64,000 nucleotides of DNA, taken from assembly GCF_003268775.1 (NCBI RefSeq), contig NZ_QLSU01000005.1, forward strand, positions 62,001-126,000. Direction: 5' to 3'. Source of the DNA: Paraburkholderia unamae. Lineage in GTDB: Bacteria; Pseudomonadota; Gammaproteobacteria; Burkholderiales; Burkholderiaceae. Shown in pieces: positions 9,821 to 18,267 of the stretch. The translations under genes were made by a program, and so were the position numbers. Position 1 is the stretch's first letter. Every line of letters begins with the position of its first letter. The notes below the pieces were generated by a model that saw nothing but the letters and a program-made list of their open reading frames with translations, was not told where the DNA came from and did no database searches.

Positions 9821-11715
9821 TTGTCCGCCTCCTCTTGCAGGGGTAGTACGAACTGCATCAAAGCACCTCGTCCTTCATGTGATAGGGCCCAGATTCGACC
9901 TCTATGAGTCTCAACAATCGAGCGACAAATCGAAAGCCCCATTCCCATCCCTTCTTTCTTTGTCGTAAAGAACGGCGCAAACAACGACGCGGCATGTTCG
10001 TCAGGAATTCCATGGCCCGAGTCCTCAATACTTACCTGAGCCATGCAATCATCCAGCAACTGTGTTGACACGACCAGCCGTCGCTCGCTGCTGGCCACAT
10101 TGGACATCGCCTGAATCGCGTTCATCAGGAGATTGATAATGACCTGCTGCAGCTGCACGCGATCTCCGCGGACAGGCAACGCTGTCGCGTACGATTGAGA
10201 CACCTCGATGCTGTGGCTCTGAAGTTCACGACGTACAAGACCGACGGATTGTTCAACCACTGCGTTGAGATCAAGTACGACGGCGTCCGGGTCGCGCCGT
10301 TTTGCCATGCTCCTGATCTGTCGAATAATTTCCGTCGCGCGCCTCGCGTCGTGAGTCATCTGCTCTATGCCATAGCGCACCTCTTCGAGATCGGGCACCT
10401 CGCGATTCAGCCATCGCAGGCCTGCTTCGCCTGCGGTAACGATTGCGGCCAGCGGCTGCGTAACCTCATGGGCGATGGACGCAGCCAACTCCCCAAGCAT
10501 TGTGATGCGTGTAACGTGGGCTAGTTCGGCTCTAGATTTCTCCAAGGCGAGTTCGGCGCGACGACGCTCTTCGATATCCGTGTTTACGCCGTACCATCTC
10601 AGAATCCGCCCAGCGGCATCTCGCAGCGGCGCCGCGCCAATAATCATGTAGCGATACTCACCGCTAATGAGCTGCACCCTCGCGCTGACCTCGAAACTCG
10701 CACCAGTCGCCAGCGCATTTCGCCACTCGATCTCGAAGGCGTCGAAATCTTCCGGATGCAAAATGTCGCGCCATGCAGTCCCGCCATCACCGACGTCCAC
10801 GCCACAGTCGGTCCATCGCTGATTGCGATAAAAAAGCCGGCCGGCATCGGACGCACTCCAGACCATTGCAGGAATCGCATCGACTATCGAAGCGAGCTCT
10901 TCCTTCTGATGCCTCAATTCACTATCAAGAGACTTTGCCTGAGTAATGTCGCTGTCCGTTGAGAGTATCGCAACAGGTTGCCCCCATTTGTCACGCGATA
11001 CGTTCCAGCGGCTCGATACCACGACGGAGCGTCCATCTCTCGCTCTCCTGGTTAGCTCACCTTTCCAGCCACTACTTTCCAGAGCGCCCTTCATGAGTTC
11101 CGCAATTGGAAGCGCAGCGTCGGTCTGTGTCAGCTCATGGATATCCTTTCCCAACACTTCCGTTTCATGCCACCCATACAGGCGCTGCGCACCTTGACTC
11201 CAGAATGCAATGCGACCGTCAAGGTCACAGGCGACGATCGCATCATGAGTGAGGTTCAAAAGATCAATCTGCTTTTGCAACGTACCCTTGCTGCTTTGAT
11301 TGCGCAGCGCGAGAGCTGACACTGTGATGATCGCAAGCACACTGACCACACACCGCGCGAGCGATGCTGGCGAGGTTTGGTCGCTTTGCGCCAGCAGAAA
11401 CCCAAGTACCGTGAGCGAGACGCATGTCCAAGCCGCAGCGACCGTCAACAACTGTGAAGCCACCGATGCAACCAACAATACAACGACCACATACAGGACG
11501 GCGACCGCGACATTAACGGGCGTCATCACGTCGGTCGCAAACACCAAGACTCCTAGCACGATTGCGATGGAATGAATCAACCGCTGCCGTTTCATCACCG
11601 CTCGCTCAGTTTCGCTCACGGACTTGACGCGACCATCATCGGCACAGTTGGACTGCGTTTTATTAGCATCGGCTTGCAGTGTGCGCTGACGGCTCCGCTG
11701 ACGATCATCATCCAT
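9817..11715 (-). CDS. Membrane PAS sensor histidine kinase
   Basis: A 632-aa sensor kinase. Residues about 46-137 form several hydrophobic segments (IAIVLGVLVFATDVM; VAVLYVVVVLLVASVAS; VLAIITVSALAL), likely a membrane sensor. Two PAS domains follow (about 150-262 and 272-385, the second with the PAC motif RWYGVNTDIEERR). The kinase core has HEVTQPLAA (His416), the N box QQVIINLLMNAIQAM, DSGHGIP and FAPFFTTKKEGMGMGL. It overlaps the FixJ-type regulator by 4 bp. The kinase core is of the FixL/DctB-like HPK4 type, resembling the kinase at 1496-2752. The sensed signal is unknown. Confidence 0.92.
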   Translation of the reverse strand: MDDDRQRSRQRTLQADANKTQSNCADDGRVKSVSETERAVMKRQRLIHSIAIVLGVLVFATDVMTPVNVAVAVLYVVVVLLVASVASQLLTVAAAWTCVSLTVLGFLLAQSDQTSPASLARCVVSVLAIITVSALALRNQSSKGTLQKQIDLLNLTHDAIVACDLDGRIAFWSQGAQRLYGWHETEVLGKDIHELTQTDAALPIAELMKGALESSGWKGELTRRARDGRSVVVSSRWNVSRDKWGQPVAILSTDSDITQAKSLDSELRHQKEELASIVDAIPAMVWSASDAGRLFYRNQRWTDCGVDVGDGGTAWRDILHPEDFDAFEIEWRNALATGASFEVSARVQLISGEYRYMIIGAAPLRDAAGRILRWYGVNTDIEERRRAELALEKSRAELAHVTRITMLGELAASIAHEVTQPLAAIVTAGEAGLRWLNREVPDLEEVRYGIEQMTHDARRATEIIRQIRSMAKRRDPDAVVLDLNAVVEQSVGLVRRELQSHSIEVSQSYATALPVRGDRVQLQQVIINLLMNAIQAMSNVASSERRLVVSTQLLDDCMAQVSIEDSGHGIPDEHAASLFAPFFTTKKEGMGMGLSICRSIVETHRGRIWALSHEGRGALMQFVLPLQEEADK

Positions 11716-11755
11716 AGGCTAACCTGGTAATAGGGCGAATTGGTTCATCAATTCA

Positions 11756-12130
11756 TCAGTGGTCGTCCAAAACGAGTTCGTCCAAACGCTGTTGAATCTT
11801 GGCTGGGTCTATCGGCTTGCTGAACACGCAGATCGCGCCGAGTTTTTGGGCCTGTCTAAACGTCGCCTCGGATGGAAACGCCGTTATGAAGATGATGGGT
11901 GGGGCGGGACCGCGCTGGAGTAGGATTTCATACATCTCCAGCCCCGTAATGCCCCCCATTTGCACATCTGAAACAATGCAAGCAACGTCCACGACCATGT
12001 TGGCGTTCAGAAATGCCTCTCCGGATTCGTAGACCCGCACCTCCCACCCCAACGATCTGAGCAAGCTTCTCATTGCGTTACGCAATGATCGGTCATCGTC
12101 GACAATCGAAACAACACCTGAGTTAGGCAT
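11756..12130 (-). CDS. Stand-alone response regulator receiver protein
   Basis: A 124-aa protein with only a receiver domain: VSIVDDDRSLR, phospho-Asp in IVSDVQMGGITG, FITAFPS, and switch Lys in VFSKPIDPAKI. The start is ATG at 12130, supported by AAGGA nine bases upstream; a longer frame to 12184 has no such site. It lies 40 bp before the kinase gene on the same strand, so the receiver, kinase and FixJ regulator make a three-gene operon. It resembles the receiver-only protein at 2911-3327 (shared SDVQM/CDVQM and KPIDP motifs), suggesting duplication. Confidence 0.87.
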   Translation of the reverse strand: MPNSGVVSIVDDDRSLRNAMRSLLRSLGWEVRVYESGEAFLNANMVVDVACIVSDVQMGGITGLEMYEILLQRGPAPPIIFITAFPSEATFRQAQKLGAICVFSKPIDPAKIQQRLDELVLDDH

Positions 12131-12231
12131 ACAACACGGTCCTTGACCAATAGTCCATTGGGTATCAAACATGAGCGCGTGCAAGGTCGAGGCCCGAGCG
12201 CGATCCTATGCCCCCGACGTGCGTGCGAAAA

Positions 12232-13323
12232 CTATACTTGTGTATAGGCACACCTATGCTGCGAGTCAGGTTTGGGCAATGCGCCAGGCTCAAGAATTCG
12301 CGACGAACGTGCTGACGCGCTCCCGTGCTCTCGACGGAACTCGTAGTGGGACAAGGTGCCCTTTTGCGCCCCAGTACGGCTGCCCATACCCGATGCGTCC
12401 ACTACGGACGCGACACGCGCGTCAGCTTCCGGTCGCTGTTGAAGCTTTCCCTGGATCCAGTCAATGAACGCGCGAATCGACATCGGGACTTGTCGCCTGT
12501 CGGCATACAGCACTGAAATGGGCAACGGCGATGGGGCATAGTCATCGAGAATGCTTACAAGTCGGCCCGCCGCGAGATCCTCTGCGACCATCCTCTCGCA
12601 AACTTGCGCGATTCCGAAGCCCTCCACGGCATACCTCACAGCTGAGCGCGCATCCGCAACCGATATCTTCTCGGACAACCGGATTCTGGTTTCAGCGCCG
12701 TCTAGCGAGTATCGAAACTCGCGGGCAGGGCCGAAGCGACGAGGGCTGTAGTGGATAACCTCGAGGTGCTGAAGATCCTCAGGTTGGGCCGGAAACGGGA
12801 CCGTAGCCAGGTATGCTGGACTCGCGACCGTTATGGCACGAAACTCCCCCACTCGCCGGCTACGCAGCGACGAATCGGAAAGATTCCCGACCACTACTGC
12901 ACAATCGACTCCATTCGCAATCAAACCCTCTGCTTCACCGCCAACATCCACCCGCAGCCCGACCTCTGGATAGGCCGATCGGAATGTGGGCATGAGAGGC
13001 AGGATACTGTCGGCAACTTCCTGATCAACGTCAACCGCTAGCCGCCCCCGTGCGACCTTTCCGGCTCCGTTGAGGTGCTGCGCCATCTCTTCGATCTCGC
13101 CCAGAATTCGCTCACAGTGTTCCTGATACTCACCGCCTTCGGTCGTCGTGCGTACGCAACGCGTCGAGCGCTGGAGCAGGGTCACGCCGAGATGCCCTTC
13201 CAGCTGCCGTATGAGCGTACTGGCGGACGCCGCACTGATCCCGAGAGTTTCTGCTGCGGCTGTAAAGCTACCTGTACGTGCGACGTGGCTAAACACCGAC
13301 ATAGCGTGCAAAGTGCGATCCAT
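12232..13323 (-). CDS. LysR-family transcriptional regulator (copy B)
   Basis: A 363-aa LysR-type regulator with N-terminal HTH (MDRTLHAMSVFSHVARTGSFTAAAETLGIS) and effector domain to about residue 295. ATG 13323 is chosen because GGAG lies about seven bases upstream and because the paralogue at 3524-4546 begins with the same MDR.LHAMSVF. The last 60 residues (after IQGKLQQRP) have no LysR character and look like a read-on tail. It is encoded upstream of the receiver/kinase/FixJ operon on the same strand. Target and inducer are unknown. Confidence 0.9.
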   Translation of the reverse strand: MDRTLHAMSVFSHVARTGSFTAAAETLGISAASASTLIRQLEGHLGVTLLQRSTRCVRTTTEGGEYQEHCERILGEIEEMAQHLNGAGKVARGRLAVDVDQEVADSILPLMPTFRSAYPEVGLRVDVGGEAEGLIANGVDCAVVVGNLSDSSLRSRRVGEFRAITVASPAYLATVPFPAQPEDLQHLEVIHYSPRRFGPAREFRYSLDGAETRIRLSEKISVADARSAVRYAVEGFGIAQVCERMVAEDLAAGRLVSILDDYAPSPLPISVLYADRRQVPMSIRAFIDWIQGKLQQRPEADARVASVVDASGMGSRTGAQKGTLSHYEFRREHGSASARSSRILEPGALPKPDSQHRCAYTQV

Positions 13324-13444
13324 AGCGTGCTCCGAAATCATGGCGTGAAGAGATGTCGGAAACAGTCTAATAAAGTCACGCGACCCGCAATATCAGATAC
13401 TCGGAAACACGCCCTATACGATAGTGCTATCTGACGCTGCGCAG

Positions 13445-14023
13445 TCATTGGCCAATCGCTTCGAAGTTGGCAATGTCGCCGCTTCGTACGGTGCAAATTC
13501 CGTGAAAACGCGACGGGTACGCGTTGGCACGAGCATCATGCAGCGCGTGGTGCTCGCCACCGTGTTGGGCGTAATAAGCTGCAAGCCGCGCGGGGTTTCA
13601 CCGGCTGGCGATGTTTTCAGCACGCCCGCCATTCGGCAATGGACCTCCGAGCAGAAACCGGCACAGGTTCAGATCCGTCTCATAGTCATAGCACAGCACC
13701 GGGCCGGAAAGCTCCGGAGCGCCACCGATCCACTCGCGTAGCGCTTCACGCAGAAGCACGAGCGGCATCGCGCGCGTCTCGAACCGGCCCAGTTGCGGAA
13801 GAGCGGTTGCGCGCGCGAAGTCACTGCGCAATGCCCAGTCGAAATCAGCGCGCTCGCCGTAAAACTCATAGCCGTTCTCTCCCACGATCGCGAGACCGAT
13901 CAGTTCGCATCGGGAGAAGTCGGTGAACTCCATGTCGATGAAATAGCGATTACTCCATCCGCTATGCTCGCGCTCATCAGGTAGCGGCCAGCTGCGCGCG
14001 CCATGAAAGTTGGTATCTGTCAT
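13445..14023 (-). pseudogene. DEDD-type 3'-5' exonuclease with an in-frame TGA
   Basis: The open part (14023 to 13598) codes for 141 aa resembling 3'-5' exonucleases of the RNase T/DnaQ fold: exo I DMEFTDF (Asp30, Glu32) and exo II CYDYETDL. The third motif is missing from it. Reading on in the same frame past TGA at 13598-13600 gives NPARLAAYYAQHGGEHHALHDARANAY, which is the exo III His...Asp motif, to a stop at 13445-13447. The gene is therefore a full exonuclease interrupted by one nonsense codon. Truncated, it lacks a catalytic Asp. It may be a recent pseudogene; read-through is possible but unsupported. Confidence 0.72.
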
Positions 14024-14326
14024 CGTTCTTTCTTCCTTGCCGCGACGGAATGAGTTTCTGAACGAGCGCTTGCGCGGCTCATCGCCCGCGCATCAAGGTT
14101 CTTCGAAGGATGCGCCGTAATCATCCGGCGGCCCGTCGGGTTTCGCGCCGCGCGCACGGTCGGGTGTTCCGGAAACGGGATTGCGCGCGGCAACAGCGAA
14201 GCATTGCAGCTGAGCCCGCAATGGCGCTTAGGTTTCTCAGAACGCGTGTCTGGGATCGGCACTTTGACGTGCTCTGTCGAGAGCGGCAAGGCTTTTCAAA
14301 CCCCTCCCGCGACGATAAAACGTTCG
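14024..14326. other. Gap between exonuclease relic and HAD-like gene
   Basis: This stretch of 303 bases contains an 89-codon open frame on the minus strand (14020-14289), but its composition is basic and low in pattern, no family motif is seen and no good ribosome site precedes it. No promoter or hairpin stands out. Confidence 0.3.
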
Positions 14327-14902
14327 TTACGAATGGTCCGCTTCAGGCCGATGCATCCAAGCCAGGCGAGCCTCCAGTTCTGCAAGTACCGCCGGCGCGC
14401 TGATACCTAATATTGGATGGGTGTGGATGAGTTGAGATCGACACACCGTCGGCCAACTGACCTCATCGTCGTCGAGCGCAATCCATGCTGCTGGCTGGCG
14501 TCGGCACACGTCGCCCCAGACCTGCATGCCGCGCGGCACGGACCTGAACCACGCCGGATTCATCGCGCGGTGGAAGGTCGCGCCCACCACGCGCATACGT
14601 AGTGCCAGCGGCAAGCGTCCGGCCACTTTGCGCACACTACGAAACACTCGCACCCAACTGGTGGATAGCACGATACGCAACTCAGGGTACGGCTCAAGGC
14701 ACCGGGAGAGAAGTTCCGTATGCTCGAAGAGCGTGTGTCCCGGAGGGCTCGCAACATACGGCCCAGTGCCCGGGCGGCGCCACACATCTTCCGGATGCAG
14801 AACCCCGTCAAAATCGAGATAGAGCACGACGCCGCCCCGCACACGCGGCCGGATGTCAAGCTCATCAACCGCGCCAGCCCCGACACAAGGATGCGAGTCC
14901 AT
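14327..14902 (-). CDS. HAD-like phosphatase domain protein of the Swiss-army-knife RNA-repair type
   Basis: A 191-aa protein whose core starts with VVLYLDFDGVLHPEDV, the HAD nucleophile motif DxD (Asp30, Asp32). Motif II is LRIVLSTSWVRVFRSV (Ser/Thr), and the acidic motif WIALDDDEVSWP follows near residues 140-151. This layout fits the small HAD domains described in Swiss Army Knife RNA-repair proteins, which are common in Burkholderia as single-domain proteins. The start overlaps the stop of the 149-aa gene upstream (TGATG at 14900-14904), so the two are co-translated. Catalytic activity and substrate are inferred only. Confidence 0.68.
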   Translation of the reverse strand: MDSHPCVGAGAVDELDIRPRVRGGVVLYLDFDGVLHPEDVWRRPGTGPYVASPPGHTLFEHTELLSRCLEPYPELRIVLSTSWVRVFRSVRKVAGRLPLALRMRVVGATFHRAMNPAWFRSVPRGMQVWGDVCRRQPAAWIALDDDEVSWPTVCRSQLIHTHPILGISAPAVLAELEARLAWMHRPEADHS

Positions 14903-15351
14903 CAGGATTCTGCAGGCTCTTTCGCGCGCCAGACTCGCCTGCCGCGCGCCGGGCGTGAAGCGATTCCATACGGGACGGAGAACTTGCGCCCTGCTGTCGT
15001 CGTGAACTGCGTCACCGAGAACAGCTTGTTATCCCGCTCACTGAATTCCGTGGCCCCGATGCGGATCTCGCTGAGCGGCTCAAGACTCCACTGGTCAACT
15101 GGTCGAGAAAGCCGCGTATTAACCACTGCTGCCCCACGTACAGCAGTGTCGCCATCTACGAACTGGTCCAGCGAGCCGGCACCGGATGTCAAATCCATCC
15201 AGATTACGCTCGGCATCCTTCGCTCGCCAACCTGCGACACGCGAAGGACCAGCAACTCACCCGGAGTGCACTGCTCCGCTACTGCATAAACGTCGGCCCC
15301 GTACACCGCAGATTGGATCGGAAGGACATTCTCAGGTTCAACCACAAACAT
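14902..15351 (-). CDS. Hypothetical protein coupled to the HAD-like gene
   Basis: A 149-aa soluble protein, not recognised. ATG 15351 is chosen (MFVVEPENVLPIQSAVYGADVYAV); a TTG five codons upstream is less likely. The middle contains QVGERRMPSVIWMDLTSGAGSLDQFVDGD and the end is rich in Arg. No membrane helix, Cys cluster or signal peptide. Its stop overlaps the start of the HAD-like gene, so the two products probably work together. Confidence 0.5.
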   Translation of the reverse strand: MFVVEPENVLPIQSAVYGADVYAVAEQCTPGELLVLRVSQVGERRMPSVIWMDLTSGAGSLDQFVDGDTAVRGAAVVNTRLSRPVDQWSLEPLSEIRIGATEFSERDNKLFSVTQFTTTAGRKFSVPYGIASRPARGRRVWRAKEPAES

Positions 15352-15403
15352 ACGTAAAAATCCCAAAAAGCCACTCTGCGCTTACAAATGAGTCGTAAAT
15401 GCC

Positions 15404-15685
15404 GTGGCCAAGACGGCATCATATCGCGACCATCGTAGGATGCAAAGGGTATCGGTCAAACTGGACGACGCAGGACATCTCACCGCAATAGGCGCGACGG
15501 TTCGCGCTCACCGACAGGAGTTTGGTGTTTCCCAGGAAGCACTTGCGCACCTGACTGGAATTGACCGCAGCCACATGGGGCGCATTGAGCGCGGTCAGCG
15601 CAACCTATCCGTTCTTAATCTGATTCGGATCGCCGACGCACTCGGCATTTCCCCGTCGACGCTTCTCAAGAACGCGGGCTTATAA
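15404..15685 (+). CDS. Small XRE-family helix-turn-helix regulator
   Basis: A 93-aa Cro/CI-type DNA-binding protein. The helix-turn-helix spans about residues 29-85: VRAHRQEFGVSQEALAHLTGIDRSHMGRIERGQ, then LSVLNLIRIADALGISPSTLL. The start is GTG 15404 or ATG 15440. It is transcribed divergently from the HAD/hypothetical pair and is a candidate regulator of that pair or of the island genes that follow. Confidence 0.85.
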   Translation: MAKTASYRDHRRMQRVSVKLDDAGHLTAIGATVRAHRQEFGVSQEALAHLTGIDRSHMGRIERGQRNLSVLNLIRIADALGISPSTLLKNAGL

Positions 15686-15962
15686 AGAGCCGCGGCGGCC
15701 TCCACGCCAGCGAACAAACAACTGTGTCAGCTCACACGCTGATGCGCCGCGAACCGCGTGATCACGTGGCCACGCTTCAAACAGCGCCCTTGCCCGATCC
15801 GTTCGCCGTACCGTTTCATGCCGGACGCACGGTTGCAGCGATGAGCAAAGAAAACTCAAGCACGCTCATTCGCGAATATGCTCAAATTAACGCTTAATCC
15901 AAAACTGTTAGGGCGTCGTGCTGTGTCGGCGACTCAAACAAACATGCTAGAGGGCCATCCAA
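15686..15962. other. Gap after the XRE gene
   Basis: 277 bases without a convincing gene. The second half (about 15840-15950) is AT-rich and probably contains the promoter for the genes from 15963 on. Confidence 0.3.
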
Positions 15963-16451
15963 GTGACCACTGAATTTCAGGAATACGTTTCGGTATCCCA
16001 AAAGCTGAAGAGCTTTGGAGTTACTCCTCCGAACGGCCTAGCAATACCGCCGGACAACCTTGCCGCGGCGACATCTATCGATGAGCTTCGACAACAAGTT
16101 GAAGCCGACACGGTACGAACTCTGCTGAAAGCGAACGAAATCGCCTATGGCGAGATCTTCGACGAAGACCATTAGCCTCCGTATTTGCAACGGTATAGCT
16201 TTGAATGGTTCGGCCCGAGCCTGTTTGTGACGGCCGGCCTGCTCTCGACGGATCCCAATCTCTTATCCGTCACTTTGGGAATCATCACAAACTACCTGTA
16301 TGACGTCTTCAAAGGTGCCAAGCATGGAAAAGCCACGCTGGACGTGATCTTTCAGAAGAAGGATGGCTCCTGCAAGAAAATCCACTATAGCGGACCGCCT
16401 GAAGGATTAGGCAATATCGCGGAAATTGTGAAGCATCTCGAGGGGGAGTAA
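15963..16451 (+). pseudogene. Small unknown protein gene interrupted by an in-frame TAG
   Basis: Two open parts lie in the same frame: 15963-16175 (GTG start, 70 aa, ending IAYGEIFDEDH) and 16185-16451 (YSFEWFGPSLFVTAGLL... to HLEGE). Only TAG at 16173-16175 and three sense codons separate them before a TTG codon. Joined, they give one protein of about 162 aa with an acidic N-terminal half, a short hydrophobic stretch (PSLFVTAGLLSTDPNLLSVTLGIITNYL) and a C-terminal beta-rich part. The simplest reading is a single gene with an amber mutation; two separately translated small proteins cannot be excluded. Function unknown. Confidence 0.55.
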
Positions 16452-16456
16452 CGATC

Positions 16457-17221
16457 ATGACGGGCACCGAGCAGCCAGCGAAGATGAGCTTGGATCAAGT
16501 CGTCAAATACTTCAACGCCGGTATCGAGGAGGCCGAAGTCCTTCGCTCCCCCCCGCGCTCGAGCAAGCTCCAATTGGAACAGTGTCTTGCCTTGGATTTG
16601 CTGATGTACAACGCGACGCAGGTCAAGCGCGATGCAATTCGCCGGGATAGCGAGAACCACGCGAACCTCTTCTTGGGGTTTGAGTGTGCCATTGGTGCAG
16701 TTCGGTCGGAGTTGCAGATGTGGCTTCTGCTGAAGCGCGATATGCCGAATGAGGCGTGGAATCGGCTCGTTGCGGCGCAGATTGCATGCCTAGACGCGAC
16801 CCGCGCACACACCGGCTTTCGCACTGCGAGCAACGCCTTAAAGACCTAGAGACGCTGGAAACTACGATATTTCCCCCGCAGTCGTTCTTGAGCGCAGGTT
16901 TCGTGTCAAATCGATTGGACTGTTCGATCTGCGAAGAGCGCTACTCGAAATGTGAACATCTACGAGGCAAACCTTATATGGGCCCGTTCTGTGAAGTCAT
17001 TCATCGGAACCCGAGGGCAGACCACGTCGCTCTGGTCAAAGCGCCTGCGGACAAGCGTTGTCGGGTTGTGTCTTTCAAGACAGGTGTTCAACGAGGATGA
17101 CGCACTTGAAGTGAAGTCTATCCTCCTTACTCTCGACCGTTATCCATACATGGAGCGAACGGCTGAGGTCCTTAGCCCACAGCTGCAGTCAGCAATATCC
17201 GGAGCGCCATCCGCCGCGTGA
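16457..17221 (+). pseudogene. Unknown Cys-rich protein gene with two offsetting frame changes
   Basis: The first frame (ATG 16457) runs to TAG at 16847-16849 and looks helical (QCLALDLLMYNATQVKRDAIRR; ANLFLGFECAIGAVRSELQMW). From about 16820 the protein-like reading moves to the -1 frame, with LDCSICEERYSKCEHLRGKPYMGPFCEV, a C-x2-C-x6-C-x2-H cluster suited to zinc, and ends at 17100. From about 17085 the original frame resumes with VFNEDDALEVKSILLTLDRYPYMERTA to 17221. The pieces fit one protein of about 250 aa. It starts 5 bp after the previous gene, so the two form a pair. Function unknown. Confidence 0.55.
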
Positions 17222-17505
17222 AGGGCTAAGGATGCCTGAGCGAGCGAGGAATGATTTTTCGTCCGAAACTGACCAAAGAGCACGCAGGCATGGCAAATTC
17301 GTCGCAACACGAAGTGGACTGCAATAGCGAGCGAAATTCCTCCACTTGCTAAAATCTCCCGAAAATGCCGCGGCGATTTGCTCAGCGCATCGAGCAATGC
17401 AATCGATCAAGGTAGCGATAGCAAGTATCGCGAGTCGCGCGCAGCCCCGATGCCGACATTAGCCAGGCGATTTACCGGCTGAAAAACATAAAGAGGAAGC
17501 AGACC
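17222..17505. other. Gap before the 190-aa hypothetical gene
   Basis: 284 bases with minus-strand open frames that show no protein character. GAGGAAG at 17492-17498, nine bases before the ATG at 17506, is a good ribosome site for the next gene. Confidence 0.3.
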
Positions 17506-18078
17506 ATGCAACAGCAGGTACGAAGCCTGACGTTGGGGAACGTCGAGCAGATAACAAACGAATTCGTCAATTCGATTTCAGAGATCGGCGAATCCATCCA
17601 CGGGCTTCGTGGCATAGCACTCTTCACTGCGCTAAAGAGAACAGCGTTGGGACACGGGCCTTACCCCCACGTCACGCTTTTCGAGGCAGCCAACCGGATC
17701 ATGTCTGACCTTGTGATACTTCGTGGCGTTGCTGGTCTACTTCGTGCCGGAATGTTTGGCATCGACACATATCTTGTCGAGTTTGGTAACGAGAACAAGA
17801 ACGGCTTTGATATACGGGGCGAGAGTGCACTCGGTCACACGATCATCGGTGAGGCATTCAACGTGGCTCCGTCGTATTTCACCGGGAAGAGGTGGAGTTC
17901 GGTTGAAAAGCTGAAGAACGCAGACGCCACGCACCGGCTTCTTCTTGTCAACGACGATGCGGTATCCCCAACGTATGAGCCGATGCCTAAGACGGGACTC
18001 CACTACGTGTTCGTAAATATTGAAACGGGAGCAATAAGAGTTCTCTCGTCTAAAGACGAAGCCACTCCGACATGTTGA
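17506..18078 (+). CDS. Conserved-looking hypothetical protein, possibly nuclease-like
   Basis: A 190-aa soluble protein. Notable stretches are HGPYPHVTLFEAANRIMSDLVILRGVAGLL in the first half and a FDIRGE...HTIIGEAFNVAPSYFTGKRWSSVEKL stretch in the second, followed by THRLLLVNDDAV. The order Asp, then GEAFNV after about 14 residues, then a Lys-rich helix is loosely like the core of PD-(D/E)xK nucleases, but the diagnostic ExK is EAF here, so that idea is weak. It stands alone on the plus strand inside the defence-like island. Confidence 0.55.
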   Translation: MQQQVRSLTLGNVEQITNEFVNSISEIGESIHGLRGIALFTALKRTALGHGPYPHVTLFEAANRIMSDLVILRGVAGLLRAGMFGIDTYLVEFGNENKNGFDIRGESALGHTIIGEAFNVAPSYFTGKRWSSVEKLKNADATHRLLLVNDDAVSPTYEPMPKTGLHYVFVNIETGAIRVLSSKDEATPTC

Positions 18079-18267
18079 ACGCAATCCGGTGTCGGCTTTA
18101 TACAACGTCCGAAGGAGAAGGAGCCGTCGCATCGTGCAACGGACGAGTTTTATTAGCCCGATATCAACCTTCACGACCCGGTTTCAGCGATGACACTCAT
18201 CAGCCCGAACGACTTTCAGAAAACTCACCTCTGCAAGGTGTTGTGCACGACAACCCAACTGCCACGT

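Noticed and set aside
14020..14289. 89-codon minus-strand frame overlapping the exonuclease start by four bases.
   Set aside because: No motif, poor ribosome site and low-complexity basic composition; kept only as a gap note.
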